Shown: positions 26,333 through 36,183, counted from the first letter of the stretch. The stretch: DNA of 64,000 bases from Bacillus sp. EB106-08-02-XG196 (GCF_013396335.1 NZ_JABWSY010000010.1:105517-169516), one strand, 5' to 3'. Notes: generated by a model from the letters alone, not told the origin. Numbers and translations are program-made.

Positions 26333-26695
26333 ATGAATGAAACAAAAGTGATAACAAATTCAAATCCAGCGAGTGAATCCAAAGCATGGTTGTATGTTAT
26401 TCTTGCGGGATTTCTTGAAGTGGTCTGGGCAAGCGGGTTTAAATATGAAGAAGTTCCTTCCCTCGTTGTTCTTATAGCCATTTTAGTAAGTTTTGATTTA
26501 ATTATTAGAGCTACAAAGGTTATTCCGGTTGGGACGGTATACGCTGTATTTGCCGGGATTGGTACCATTGGAACTGTCATTGTCGAGGTTATCTTTGAAA
26601 ATGGCTCTGTCAGTCCATTTAGAATACTCCTTATTTTATTACTGTTGGCTTGTATTATTGGCTTGAAATTAACAAATAAGGATGGTGAGGTTTAA
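26333..26695 (+). CDS. ykkC: SMR efflux subunit, YkkC type
   Basis: A 120-residue four-helix small multidrug resistance subunit. The conserved membrane Glu is in GFLEVVWASGFK and the GTVYAVFAGIGTIGTV segment is typical. It has an N-terminal extension of about 18 polar residues. YkkC works with YkkD as a heterodimer; this group includes guanidinium exporters. Its stop shares a base with the next start. No guanidine-I (ykkC) riboswitch is visible in the 120 bases upstream. Confidence 0.85.
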   Translation: MNETKVITNSNPASESKAWLYVILAGFLEVVWASGFKYEEVPSLVVLIAILVSFDLIIRATKVIPVGTVYAVFAGIGTIGTVIVEVIFENGSVSPFRILLILLLLACIIGLKLTNKDGEV

Positions 26696-27009
26696 TGGAT
26701 TGGCTGATGCTTATTTTTGGAGGATGTTTTGAAGTTGTTGGGGTTATCGGTTTAAAAAGAACGGCCGATAAAGGTAACATTGTGAATTATCTCATTCTAA
26801 TTGGAGGATTTATTATGAGTTTCCAGCTGCTCGTTCAGGCAATGGAAACGATACCTTTATCAACTGCCTATGCCGTTTGGACAGGGATTGGTACGGTAGG
26901 AGCAGCAATTGTTGGAATGGTGTTCTTTAAAGAATCGAAGAGCTGGCTTCGGATTGCATGTATTCTAGGTATTATTTTTTCAGTCGTTGGTTTAAAGCTC
27001 GTTCATTAG
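26695..27009 (+). CDS. ykkD: SMR efflux subunit, YkkD type
   Basis: A 104-residue four-helix SMR protein, partner of the preceding subunit. The membrane Glu is in GGCFEVVGVIGLK and the signature is TAYAVWTGIGTVGAA. One-base overlap (TAATG) with ykkC implies translational coupling and stoichiometric synthesis of an antiparallel heterodimer. Confidence 0.87.
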   Translation: MDWLMLIFGGCFEVVGVIGLKRTADKGNIVNYLILIGGFIMSFQLLVQAMETIPLSTAYAVWTGIGTVGAAIVGMVFFKESKSWLRIACILGIIFSVVGLKLVH

Positions 27010-27018
27010 TTATATCCA

Positions 27019-27034
27019 AGGAGGACAAAAGGGG
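27019..27034 (+). repeat. 16-base repeat fragment
   Basis: AGGAGGACAAAAGGGG is identical to 44750-44765 at the edge of a dispersed repeat. It is not placed as a ribosome site for any gene. Confidence 0.45.
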
Positions 27035-27119
27035 GTTCTGAAAAAAGTATTTGATAGGATGGTTGTAATTGGGCCAAGGTTAAATGGCTGGTCATATGCA
27101 CATTTCCAGATAGTAGCAC

Positions 27120-27146
27120 ACTTAAAAGACAATCCTTCATAATATA
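27120..27146 (+). promoter_or_regulatory. Candidate sigma-K promoter
   Basis: An AC -35 core, 16 bases, then CATAATATA, which fits the sigma-K -10 consensus CATANNNTA. It lies about 46 bases before the start of the Cys-rich gene and would place it in late mother-cell expression. Confidence 0.5.
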
Positions 27147-27191
27147 AACATATAGAGAAAAAGACAAAAATAAAAGGAGGATTGTGGGTAA

Positions 27192-27806
27192 TTGCTGACT
27201 AGCATGCAAGATATACGTAAAATTCCTCGGGGGATTCCGGTCTTACTTTTTCTAAAAAGTAATGGCCGCGGTGTAAACGGAATTTTTAGTACTAAGTTTT
27301 TATTGCTAAACCAATTTGATGATGATAAAAAATGTGTTACGGCAAGAGAATTAAAAAAATGTAAGGTTTGTCGGGACGAATTTGTTCTTGTACCTACTGA
27401 TGTATGCATTACATTTGAAATTGGTTGTATTTTTGGCTTCCAGGTATTCCCTGATACCTGTGTTAGAAACTGCAAACATCCCCCGATTGAGTTTGAAGAT
27501 AGTATCTGTGGGAATTTTGCAATAACGCGGGGGTTTCAAGAAGCGGTCATTTGGCAATCCAACATTAGAGGTCATCAAATTAGTCGAATTTGTATAACAG
27601 TTGAAAAAGGGGAAATGATTGGTTTGGAATTAAGAGCGTACAATAAATTCACAGATATGTTCGAATCATATCCTTTATTTGAAGCACCTTCCAACCCATT
27701 TGATTTAACCAATTGTTCTTCCTTAGCGATCTTTAAATCAAATTTAGACACTGAAGTCAGTGGTCAATACAAAATTGATATAATTAGTGAAATTGAAATA
27801 AATTAG
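27192..27806 (+). CDS. Cysteine-rich putative spore-surface protein, unknown family
   Basis: A 204-residue soluble protein I do not recognise. It has ten cysteines, most of them in residues 48-108 (CVTARELKKCKVC, DVCITFEIGC, DTCVRNC, SICGNF). The second half has beta-strand-like alternation. There is no signal peptide or membrane helix. TTG 27192 is the start with AGGAGG 11 bases upstream and an in-frame stop just before. A sigma-K-like promoter and the neighbouring ENA-like and collagen-like genes suggest a spore coat or exosporium role; cysteines could crosslink it. This role is inference. Confidence 0.6.
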   Translation: MLTSMQDIRKIPRGIPVLLFLKSNGRGVNGIFSTKFLLLNQFDDDKKCVTARELKKCKVCRDEFVLVPTDVCITFEIGCIFGFQVFPDTCVRNCKHPPIEFEDSICGNFAITRGFQEAVIWQSNIRGHQISRICITVEKGEMIGLELRAYNKFTDMFESYPLFEAPSNPFDLTNCSSLAIFKSNLDTEVSGQYKIDIISEIEIN

Positions 27807-28128
27807 GACTTGGTTATTACTGTATGTATGGTAGAAAATTACCAATATAGTAATATCTAAGTTTTTTTAATAGAGCCATACTTTAAAAAAACATGATTCA
27901 CTGCCGTATAAAAACGATTAAATCCAGCAATGAAACTACTCCATAAAACAGGTTCTAAAGGAAATAAATCCTCCTTTGGACCTGTTTTTTTTATTTATCC
28001 CTCATTAATTTAATGACAAATTGAATTTGAGTCATTAAAAGCCTGACCAATATGAGCAAAATGCCGTTTCACAACATGTCCCTTATTAATATTCTAAAAC
28101 ATAACTTTAATTTTTTTTAAAATAGGAG
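27807..28128. other. 322-base intergenic stretch
   Basis: It holds a terminator at 27945-27992 and A/T-rich sequence before the ENA-like gene, which must contain that gene's promoter. No clear sigma-K or sigma-E match and no hidden reading frame were found. Confidence 0.5.
27945..27992 (+). terminator. Terminator after the Cys-rich gene
   Basis: AAAACAGGTTC and GGACCTGTTTT-type arms with an inner AAAGGA/TCCTTT stem, followed by eight T. Confidence 0.75.
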
Positions 28129-28560
28129 ATGAAAGATTTGAAAAAATGTCGAAAGAAAAACTGGCATGATGATGATTCTTGTTCTCACAAAAAGAAAAAA
28201 AAGGACAAAGGTCTAGAGCTAATCAAGGATTGCATATGTGTTGAATGGACTGTGCCGAATGGGGAAACACAAACTGTGTTTCAGACAGCAAATTTTGATC
28301 CATTTTTCGCATCTGGTTTCGTCAGTTTTGACTGTGGTAGTCCTGATTTTGTCAGAGTAAGATTCTTCTTAGGAAATGATCTGGTTGGAGAGGTAGTCAG
28401 AGTTTTTGAAGATAGCAGTGTAGCATTTACCCTTACTGAATTTGACCGTATCACAGTGGAAAGCCCTTCATTTACCGGAACACCTGACCCAGATTGCCCA
28501 ACTGCATCTGAAGGTGAAATTTGTATTACAGCAAGATTCCCTGTCAATAGAAATGATTAA
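28129..28560 (+). CDS. S-ENA type endospore appendage protein (DUF3992)
   Basis: A 143-residue protein. Residues 1-30 are polar and Lys/His-rich with two cysteines; from residue 32 a jelly-roll-like beta domain follows (DCICVEWTVPNGETQTVF ... GFVSFDCGSPDFVRVRFF ... GEICITARFPV). This matches the DUF3992 subunits of staggered endospore appendages, stiff fibres on Bacillus spores built by disulfide links of N-terminal cysteines to the next subunit. The start is probably TTG 28138 or GTG/ATG nearby; ATG 28129 has AGGAG directly upstream but closely spaced. Family call is from memory of the consensus and fairly confident. Confidence 0.68.
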   Translation: MKDLKKCRKKNWHDDDSCSHKKKKKDKGLELIKDCICVEWTVPNGETQTVFQTANFDPFFASGFVSFDCGSPDFVRVRFFLGNDLVGEVVRVFEDSSVAFTLTEFDRITVESPSFTGTPDPDCPTASEGEICITARFPVNRND

Positions 28561-28682
28561 TTAACACTAGTTTATTAGACCGTTTTTTTTAGGTCACCCG
28601 ATTTAATAAAAATTTTTTGATTTGAAATTGATGTAAACGCCGTTGCCAAGTATCTAAAGTTTAATATTTTGTAGGTATATAA

Positions 28683-29744
<1,062 letters not shown>

Positions 29745-29769
29745 GCAGCTGTTATTTGTTAGTAAGGGG

Positions 29770-29800
29770 GATGTGTACATGAGTATACATCTCTTTTTTT
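29770..29800 (+). terminator. Terminator after the collagen-like gene
   Basis: GATGTGTAC and GTATACATC form a stem with a 4-base loop and one G-T pair, followed by TCTTTTTTT. Confidence 0.75.
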
Positions 29801-30032
29801 ATGAATGCTTATCCTTTTTAGTCATTATAATGCTATTACTATTTTGGGATGACAAAATACTCACACCCTCTCTTTCGAAACATAAGATGTGAATAAATCA
29901 AAAACCTTATTGAATTTGTTAGTCACCTATTAGACATGCTTTTTTCTACCTAAAGTGAAATCAAAGGTAATCAATGAAAATAAATCCTTCAACCCGGAAC
30001 TAAAAGAACTAAAGCATCAAGGAGTGGTCTTT

Positions 30033-31433
30033 TTGCATCTCATCTTATTATCTGGTGGATCAGGCAAACGTCTTTGGCCGTTATCAAATGATTCACGTTC
30101 TAAACAATTTCTAAAATTATTGCCATCTAATCAAAAGTTGAATAAACCAATCTCCATGCTTCAACGGATTTGGCAGCAACTTCAAAAAGCCAATCTTGCG
30201 GATTGTGCAATAATATCTACAAGAAAATCACAGATTGACATGATTCATAGCCAATTAGGTCCTAATATACCATTAGTTATAGAGCCTAGTAGGCGTGATA
30301 CCTATCCAGCTATTACATTATCATCTATTTATTTATATTCAGTTAAAGCTATTCAGCAGGATGAAGTAGTCGTGGTTATGCCAGTTGATTCATATGTTGA
30401 GGACGAATTCTTTCATAATGTAAAGATTTTGGAAAAGGTTATACAATCATCAGATGCTGACCTTGCGTTAATTGGAATAAATCCTACATTTCCTTCAGAG
30501 AAATACGGATATATTGTTCCTGATATTTCACCAAAAACGATTTCTGATGAAGCCTATTGGCCAGTCTGTTATTTCAAAGAAAAGCCTAATACTGAAATTG
30601 CAAATCAATTACTTAGTGAAGGTGGGCTTTGGAATAGTGGCATTTTTGCGTTTAAATTGGATTTTTTACTAAAGAATCTGAAGTTGAGGGACCTTCCCTT
30701 AAACTATGATGAAATGGTGAAAAAGTATAACGAACTGCCAAAGAACAGTTTTGATTATGAAGTGGTTGAAAAAACAAATAGTATCGTTGTCGTACCCTAT
30801 AACGGGGAATGGAAAGACCTTGGTACATGGAATACACTTACGGAAGAAATGGTAACTCCTTTAACTGGCAAGGGTAGTATGAGTGCTGATTGTAAAAACG
30901 TCCATATCATCAATGAACTGGATATTCCTGTTTCTGTTCTAGGTTTATCTGATTTAATTGTAGCCGTTAGTCCAGATGGCATCCTTGTTTCGGACAAAAA
31001 GGAAAGTCCGCGAGTAAAGGAAATTGCTACTCAGTTTGAAAATAGACCGATGTACGAAGAACGTCGTTGGGGAAGGTATCGTGTATTAGATTACGTCAAA
31101 ATAAATGACGAAAATGAAGTCCTTACAAAACGAATTAGTGTAACAGCCGGAAAAAATCTCAGCTATCAAAAACATCTTCAACGGCGAGAGGTTTGGGCCA
31201 TTATTAGTGGAACGGGTTTATTTGTACTTAACGATAAAATGTGGGCAGTCAAGCCAGGTGATGTACTCAAAATTCCTCTCGGTGCCTTACATGGTGTTAA
31301 AGCCATTACGGACTTAGAATTTATCGAGGTACAGTCTGGTACTGAACTTATTGAGGAAGATATTGTCCGGATTTTTTTGACATGGGATGAAGTTGAAGCC
31401 CATTGTGAACAGGTTACAAATGATGAATACTAA
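30033..31433 (+). CDS. manC: Mannose-1-phosphate guanylyltransferase with cupin (ManC type)
   Basis: A 466-residue two-domain enzyme. Residues 1-330 are a nucleotidyltransferase (LLSGGSGKRLWPLS at the start, FKEKPN and GLWNSGIFAF in the middle) that makes GDP-mannose. Residues 355-460 are a cupin of the type II mannose-6-phosphate isomerase family (RRWGRYRVLDY, QKHLQRREVWAIISGTG, KIPLGALHGV). TTG 30033 is chosen: AAGGAGTGG lies 7 bases upstream and the nucleotide-binding motif begins at once; an upstream GTG at 29955 adds 26 residues. It starts a sugar gene cluster next to the collagen-like spore protein. Confidence 0.87.
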   Translation: MHLILLSGGSGKRLWPLSNDSRSKQFLKLLPSNQKLNKPISMLQRIWQQLQKANLADCAIISTRKSQIDMIHSQLGPNIPLVIEPSRRDTYPAITLSSIYLYSVKAIQQDEVVVVMPVDSYVEDEFFHNVKILEKVIQSSDADLALIGINPTFPSEKYGYIVPDISPKTISDEAYWPVCYFKEKPNTEIANQLLSEGGLWNSGIFAFKLDFLLKNLKLRDLPLNYDEMVKKYNELPKNSFDYEVVEKTNSIVVVPYNGEWKDLGTWNTLTEEMVTPLTGKGSMSADCKNVHIINELDIPVSVLGLSDLIVAVSPDGILVSDKKESPRVKEIATQFENRPMYEERRWGRYRVLDYVKINDENEVLTKRISVTAGKNLSYQKHLQRREVWAIISGTGLFVLNDKMWAVKPGDVLKIPLGALHGVKAITDLEFIEVQSGTELIEEDIVRIFLTWDEVEAHCEQVTNDEY

Positions 31434-31565
31434 TTTTTTTCCTTTAAATAATTAACAGAAATTCTTATTCTATCAGTCAGTTACAATTAAAGAACAATTT
31501 ACTGAGACCAAAGTAGTGAACGAACATAGAATAAAATGATGTTTAAACAGAAGGGATGTAAATTG

Positions 31566-32345
31566 ATGAAACAAACTGACATGGTTACCATTGCCATTCT
31601 GGCAAAAGATAAAGCCCATGTTCTGCCTTTATATCTTCAACTAATTGAAAATCAAACGTACCCTGCTTCCAAAATCAAGCTTTATATACGGACGAATAAT
31701 AATAATGATAATACCGCAGAGATACTCGAACAGTGGATAGAAAAAGTCAAGGATTGGTATTCGGAGATCTATTATGATTCAAGTGATGTGGCGGAGCGCG
31801 TACAAGAATATAGTCCACACGAGTGGAATTTTATCAGGTTTAAAGTGGTAGGCCGTTTACGTCAAGAATCAGTAGATTGGGCGAAAGAAAAAGGTACACA
31901 CTATTTTGTCGTTGATTGTGATAACTTTGTCGTGCCTGAAACCATTGAAACGCTTGTAAAAACTGGATTACCTGTAGTAGCTCCTCTGTTGCGGAATGGT
32001 GATCTGCCATGGCATCCCTATTCCAATTACCATTTTATTGCGGATGAAAATGGTTATTACAAAGAAGTAAGCCTCTATCACGATATTTTGCACCACAAAG
32101 TTAAGGGTTTGATTGAGGTGGAGGTAGTCCATTGTACGTATTTTATCAGACAAGAAGTGTTGGAATATGTCAACTATGATGATGGCAGCGGAAGATTTGA
32201 ATATGTCATTTTTAGCGACGTTTTGAGAAAGTGGGGGATTCCCCAATATCTCGATAATCGTCGCATTTATGGAAAACTCACTTTTGCTGATACGGAAGAA
32301 GACTTTAAAGCTAAAAATATTAACGTAGATAACCTGGCTTATTAG
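31566..32345 (+). CDS. Glycosyltransferase family 2-like protein
   Basis: A 259-residue cytoplasmic GT-A-type enzyme. It begins VTIAILAKDKAHVLPLYL and has a variant DXD motif in FVVDCDNFV (about residues 110-118); LRNGDLPWHPYSNYHF and the C-terminal YLDNRRIYGKL are other landmarks. ATG 31566 with AAGGGATG upstream. It probably uses a nucleotide sugar from the cluster; the acceptor cannot be read. The stop codon is 14 bases before the next start. Confidence 0.7.
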   Translation: MKQTDMVTIAILAKDKAHVLPLYLQLIENQTYPASKIKLYIRTNNNNDNTAEILEQWIEKVKDWYSEIYYDSSDVAERVQEYSPHEWNFIRFKVVGRLRQESVDWAKEKGTHYFVVDCDNFVVPETIETLVKTGLPVVAPLLRNGDLPWHPYSNYHFIADENGYYKEVSLYHDILHHKVKGLIEVEVVHCTYFIRQEVLEYVNYDDGSGRFEYVIFSDVLRKWGIPQYLDNRRIYGKLTFADTEEDFKAKNINVDNLAY

Positions 32346-32359
32346 TGGAGGGAGAATAT

Positions 32360-33424
32360 GTGCAAACTATAAGTCTTTGTATGATCGTAAAAAATGAAGA
32401 GGAAGTTTTAGAGCAATGTTTGAGCAGTGTAAAAGAAGCCTGTGATGAAATTATCATTGTCGATACAGGCTCAACCGATAAAACGAAAGAAATAGCTTCT
32501 AAATTTACAGATCGGATTATTGATTTCAAATGGGTTGATGATTTTTCTGCCGCTCGGAATTTTGCATTTAGTCATGCAACAATGGATTTTATTTTGTGGT
32601 TAGATGCAGATGATACCTTAAAAAAAGAGGATCTTGACAAATTAAAAGCTTTGAAGAGTAACCTTGATCCAGCTATTGATGCGGTTTCCATGTTCTATCA
32701 TTATGGATTTGATGAAAAGGGAAATCCCAATTTCATCTTTAGAAGAAATCGACTGGTTAAACGTTTAAATCAATTTAAATGGCATGGACCTATACATGAA
32801 TATTTGGAGGTATCGGGAAATATCGTTCAATCAGATATAGCGGTCACCCATAATCGGGATATGAAACAAAATATCCCTTCACACAGGAACATTACCATTT
32901 ATGAGAATCGATTGAAAAAAGGAGAAGTGTTCACACCAAGAGATTTGTATTATTACTCAAATGAATTGAGGGATCATCAAAAATATAGGAAAGCAATTAG
33001 ATATTATGATAAATTTCTTGGCACCAAGAAAGGCTGGGTCGAAGACGAAATAAAAGCCTGTTATAGTAAAGCGGAATGCTATCAAGCACTAGGAGAGAAG
33101 GATAATGAATTGAATTCATTACTTCAAAGCTTAAAATTTGATTGGCCTAGACCTGAATTTTGTTGCAAAATGGGTGATTTTTTCATGGAGAAGAGGGAGT
33201 TTGAAACCGCAGCTAAGTGGTTTCACTCTGCCTTGGAGAATCAAAAAACAGACACAGGGGGATTTCAAAATCCTGATTACACAACCTGGTATCCTCATTT
33301 GCAATTATGCGTTTGTTATTGGGAAATAAGGGATCTTGAAAAGTCTTGTGAACATAATGAGAAGGCAGGAGAATTTCGTCCAGATCATCCAAGTGTATTA
33401 TCTAATCGTACTTTATTTCATTAA
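32360..33424 (+). CDS. Family 2 glycosyltransferase fused to TPR repeats
   Basis: A 354-residue protein. Residues 1-190 are a GT2 domain (ISLCMIVKNEEEVLEQCL, IIIVDTGSTDKT, metal-binding ILWLDADD). From about residue 195 to the end come helical TPR-type repeats (PRDLYYYSNELRDHQKY, KAECYQALGEKDNEL, KWFHSALE). The same arrangement occurs in SunS-type enzymes that glycosylate peptides and in other protein glycosyltransferases, TPRs serving to grip a protein acceptor. GTG 32360 has GGAGGGAG about 6 bases upstream. The collagen-like protein upstream is an obvious candidate acceptor (inference). Confidence 0.82.
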   Translation: MQTISLCMIVKNEEEVLEQCLSSVKEACDEIIIVDTGSTDKTKEIASKFTDRIIDFKWVDDFSAARNFAFSHATMDFILWLDADDTLKKEDLDKLKALKSNLDPAIDAVSMFYHYGFDEKGNPNFIFRRNRLVKRLNQFKWHGPIHEYLEVSGNIVQSDIAVTHNRDMKQNIPSHRNITIYENRLKKGEVFTPRDLYYYSNELRDHQKYRKAIRYYDKFLGTKKGWVEDEIKACYSKAECYQALGEKDNELNSLLQSLKFDWPRPEFCCKMGDFFMEKREFETAAKWFHSALENQKTDTGGFQNPDYTTWYPHLQLCVCYWEIRDLEKSCEHNEKAGEFRPDHPSVLSNRTLFH

Positions 33425-33493
33425 TTCTTCTACAAATTCCCCATAGATAAAAAATATTTACTTATTTGAAATAAAGTATAAAGGATGATTTCA

Positions 33494-34645
33494 ATGTTAG
33501 ACTATCAAATTGTCTGGAGAGGACCGGTAATGGATGCTACCGGTTATGGTGGAGCTAGCAGGGGATATGCTTTGGCATTAGACCGCTTAGGTTTCGATGT
33601 AAAAATAGAGACGTATACATGGAATGTGCCGTATAAAGATATGGATAGCAATGAAAAAATAAGGCTAGAGCAGTTAATAGAGAAAAATTATGATGATTCA
33701 AAAAAGAAAATATTAATTTATCATGCACCTCCTAGTATTGTTCGGTTAGAGGAAGAGGTAAAATTCGAACGACGCATTTTGAATACGGTTTGGGAGACTG
33801 AAACATTACCTTCATATTGGACGTCCATTATCAATAATTTTGACGCTGTGTGTGTTCCATGCTCTTTAAATGTCAGGGCAATGGAAAATAGTGGTGTAGA
33901 GATTCCAATCTTTCTAGCTGCACACGGGGTAAATACAGAAAAATTCAATCCGGAAAACAAAAAATTTTCAATAAGGGGAACCGAAGGTAAATTTGTGTTC
34001 ATCTCGGTATTTGATTTCCAGCATCGGAAAAATCCTGAAACTTTATTAGAGGCTTATTGGAAGGAATTTAATAAATCAGATCAAGTAGCTTTAGTCATTA
34101 AAACCTATTCAGATAGTCAAAGTCTGGTATTGGAAAAAATTTCTGGATTAAAAAGGAAATTAGGAATTGGAGATGAAACAGCACCACTATACGTTATGAC
34201 AGGAACTCTCGAGGAAATGCACTATCTAGGCCTTTATACTCTTAGTAATGCATACGTTCTCCCTACGAGAGCAGAAGGAGTCGGAATGCCATTCATGGAA
34301 GCTCTTTCAAGCGGAATTCCCGTAATTACTACGGGTTGGGGAGGACAAATGGATTATCTAAACGAAAACAATTCATTTTTTGTCGATTATGAATTAACAC
34401 ATCCTAGGAATAGTACTGTTAGCCATAAAATGATTGCACACTTTTATTACAACTTATTTCTAGAGGATACACAAATATGGGCTGATGCAGATGTAAAGGA
34501 TTTAATGAAAAAGATGAGATATGCATTTGAAAATCCAGATATTTGTAAACAAAAAGGACATCAGGGAAGAGAGGATATGTTTCAATTTTCTTGGGACCAT
34601 GCAGGTTTGGCACTATTACAAGCAATTGAGAAGACTATTGGATAA
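33494..34645 (+). CDS. GT4-type (glycosyltransferase family 1) protein
   Basis: A 383-residue GT-B-fold enzyme. The N-terminal half has GPVMDATGYGGASRGYALAL; the C-terminal nucleotide-sugar domain starts FVFISVFDFQHRKNPETLLEAY and carries the EX7E-type signature in TRAEGVGMPFMEALSSGIPVI. ATG 33494 has AAAGG 10 bases upstream; the ATG at 33485 is too close to it. Third glycosyltransferase of the cluster, followed by a terminator. Confidence 0.85.
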   Translation: MLDYQIVWRGPVMDATGYGGASRGYALALDRLGFDVKIETYTWNVPYKDMDSNEKIRLEQLIEKNYDDSKKKILIYHAPPSIVRLEEEVKFERRILNTVWETETLPSYWTSIINNFDAVCVPCSLNVRAMENSGVEIPIFLAAHGVNTEKFNPENKKFSIRGTEGKFVFISVFDFQHRKNPETLLEAYWKEFNKSDQVALVIKTYSDSQSLVLEKISGLKRKLGIGDETAPLYVMTGTLEEMHYLGLYTLSNAYVLPTRAEGVGMPFMEALSSGIPVITTGWGGQMDYLNENNSFFVDYELTHPRNSTVSHKMIAHFYYNLFLEDTQIWADADVKDLMKKMRYAFENPDICKQKGHQGREDMFQFSWDHAGLALLQAIEKTIG

Positions 34646-34674
34646 AGCTGCGTGCATTAACGGTATAATTGTTT

Positions 34675-34710
34675 TAAACCACGGATAAACTCTGTGGTTT
34701 ATTTTTAAAT
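34675..34710 (+). terminator. Terminator between the GT4 gene and galU
   Basis: TAAACCAC pairs with GTGGTTTA, followed by TTTTT; galU may therefore have its own promoter. Confidence 0.6.
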
Positions 34711-34730
34711 AATGAAAGGATGAGCAAAAA

Positions 34731-35603
34731 ATGCATAAGGTAAAAAAAGCAATTATCCCGGCAGCTGGACTCGGAACAAGATTTTTACCAGCTACAAAAG
34801 CTATGCCAAAAGAAATGTTGCCGATTGTAGATAAACCAATGATTCAATATATAGTTGAAGAAGCAATCGAATCTGGAATCGAAGACATTCTTATCGTTAC
34901 CGGAAAAGGGAAACGTGCCATTGAAGACCATTTTGATTCTGCCTTCGAATTAGAACAAACCCTATTAAAGAAAGAGAAGTTCGACCTATTAGAAAAAGTT
35001 AAGGAACCATCAAGAATGGTTGATATACATTATATAAGACAAAAGGAACCAAAAGGGCTGGGGCATGCAGTGTGGTGTGCACGAAAATTTATCGGTAATG
35101 AACCATTTGCCGTTTTGCTAGGTGATGATATTGTTCAAGCAGAAACCCCTTGTTTAAAACAATTAATCAATGAATATAATCGTACACATTCCTCTGTTAT
35201 TGGTGTGAAAAAAGTTCCGGCCAACCTGACACATAGGTATGGGATTATAGAGCCCTTTGAACAGATAGGCCAATCTTTTCAAGTAAACAATTTTGTTGAA
35301 AAACCAAAATTAGGTACCGCTCCATCAAATTTAGCGATTATTGGCAGGTATGTTTTTACACCAGAAATTTTTATGTTTTTGGAAAACCAAGAAATTGGTG
35401 CCGGTGGGGAAATTCAACTTACAGATGCGATTCAAAAATTGAATAAAATACAACGGGTATTTGCTTATGAATTTGAAGGGGAAAGATTTGACGTCGGAGA
35501 AAAACTTGGGTACATTCAAACAATTATTGAATTTGCACTTAGGAAAGAAGAATTAATGGAAGATTTATTAAAATTTATGAAGGATAAAATAAATAGTAAA
35601 TAA
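34731..35603 (+). CDS. galU: UTP-glucose-1-phosphate uridylyltransferase
   Basis: A 290-residue nucleotidyltransferase making UDP-glucose. The N-terminal signature [20 protein letters not shown] is intact, with [20 protein letters not shown] and FVEKP as further conserved parts. ATG with GAAAGGATGAG upstream. It ends the sugar cluster; the UDP-glucose dehydrogenase at 53.8 kb could use the same product. GtaB/GalU-type paralogues are common in Bacillus. Confidence 0.92.
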   Translation: MHKVKKAIIPAAGLGTRFLPATKAMPKEMLPIVDKPMIQYIVEEAIESGIEDILIVTGKGKRAIEDHFDSAFELEQTLLKKEKFDLLEKVKEPSRMVDIHYIRQKEPKGLGHAVWCARKFIGNEPFAVLLGDDIVQAETPCLKQLINEYNRTHSSVIGVKKVPANLTHRYGIIEPFEQIGQSFQVNNFVEKPKLGTAPSNLAIIGRYVFTPEIFMFLENQEIGAGGEIQLTDAIQKLNKIQRVFAYEFEGERFDVGEKLGYIQTIIEFALRKEELMEDLLKFMKDKINSK

Positions 35604-35606
35604 TAG

Positions 35607-35642
35607 AAAACATCTCTCGAATTCAAATCGGGAGATGTTTCG
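35607..35642. terminator. Bidirectional terminator
   Basis: AAACATCTC and GAGATGTTT arms with an additional CGA/TCG pair lie between galU and the converging peroxiredoxin gene. Confidence 0.65.
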
Positions 35643-35648
35643 CTTAAG

Positions 35649-36119
35649 TTAATTAGTTAATTTTTCAAGTTCAGAGAAAACAGCTTCATAATCTTCTTTC
35701 TTGTCTGCTTTAAAGGAGGTGTTTATATAGGTAATGATACCATCTTTATCGACAACAAAGACCGAGCGGATGGCGACTTCACCTTTTTCATTAAACACCT
35801 TATAGTCTTTGATGGTCTGCCTGCGCCAATCGGATGCTAAAGGATAAGGCAATGTCCCCATACTGGCGGCAAAAACTCGGTGCGAGTGAATATGATCGGC
35901 ACTGATTCCAATTACTTCTGCACCTAACTGTTCAAATCTTTTGTAGTCCTCTTTCCAAGAGGCGATTTCTTTAATTCAGCCTGGAGTAAAATCCATTCCA
36001 TAAAAAGCAACGACCAGATTCTGTTTTCCTCTATAATCTGAGAGTGCAAGCGGGTCCTTTGTTGTTGCAGGCAGTGAAAAATCAGGGGCTGTATCCCCAA
36101 CCTTTAAGGTTGCTTCCAA
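35649..36119 (-). CDS. Selenocysteine-containing peroxiredoxin (in-frame TGA at the peroxidatic position)
   Basis: A 156-codon AhpC/TSA-family frame from TTG 36119 (GAGGAGGAG 6 bases upstream) to TAA at 35649, open except for one TGA at codon 48 (35976-35978). The frame starts EATLKVGDTAPDFSLP and reaches FYGMDFTPG before the TGA, then IKEIASWKEDY. In cysteine homologues this position is the peroxidatic Cys (TPGCxxE), so TGA read as Sec gives a catalytic selenol. No cysteine occurs in the rest. RSVFVVDKDG keeps the conserved Arg. The first Pro of the usual PxxxTxxC is Gly. A hairpin at SECIS-like spacing follows. The alternative is a nonsense mutation; selenium genes lie outside the window. 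Confidence 0.8.
35948..35962 (-). promoter_or_regulatory. Candidate bacterial SECIS hairpin
   Basis: On the minus strand CCUCUU-GGA-AAGAGG forms a 6-bp stem whose loop begins with G, 19 bases after the UGA. Bacterial SECIS elements lie inside the coding region just downstream of UGA, about 16-37 bases to the loop, with G among the first loop bases. An outer AAAUC/GAUUU pairing could extend it. Confidence 0.6.
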
Positions 36120-36183
36120 GAAAACTCCTCCTCTTTTTGAAACATTACATCTTCGGTAGGGTTTCCATTTTTAGCATGAATTA

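Noticed and set aside
35649..35861. 70-residue stand-alone peroxiredoxin fragment starting at an internal ATG
   Set aside because: The frame continues upstream through a single TGA to a good start and an intact N-terminal domain; the internal ATG has no ribosome site.
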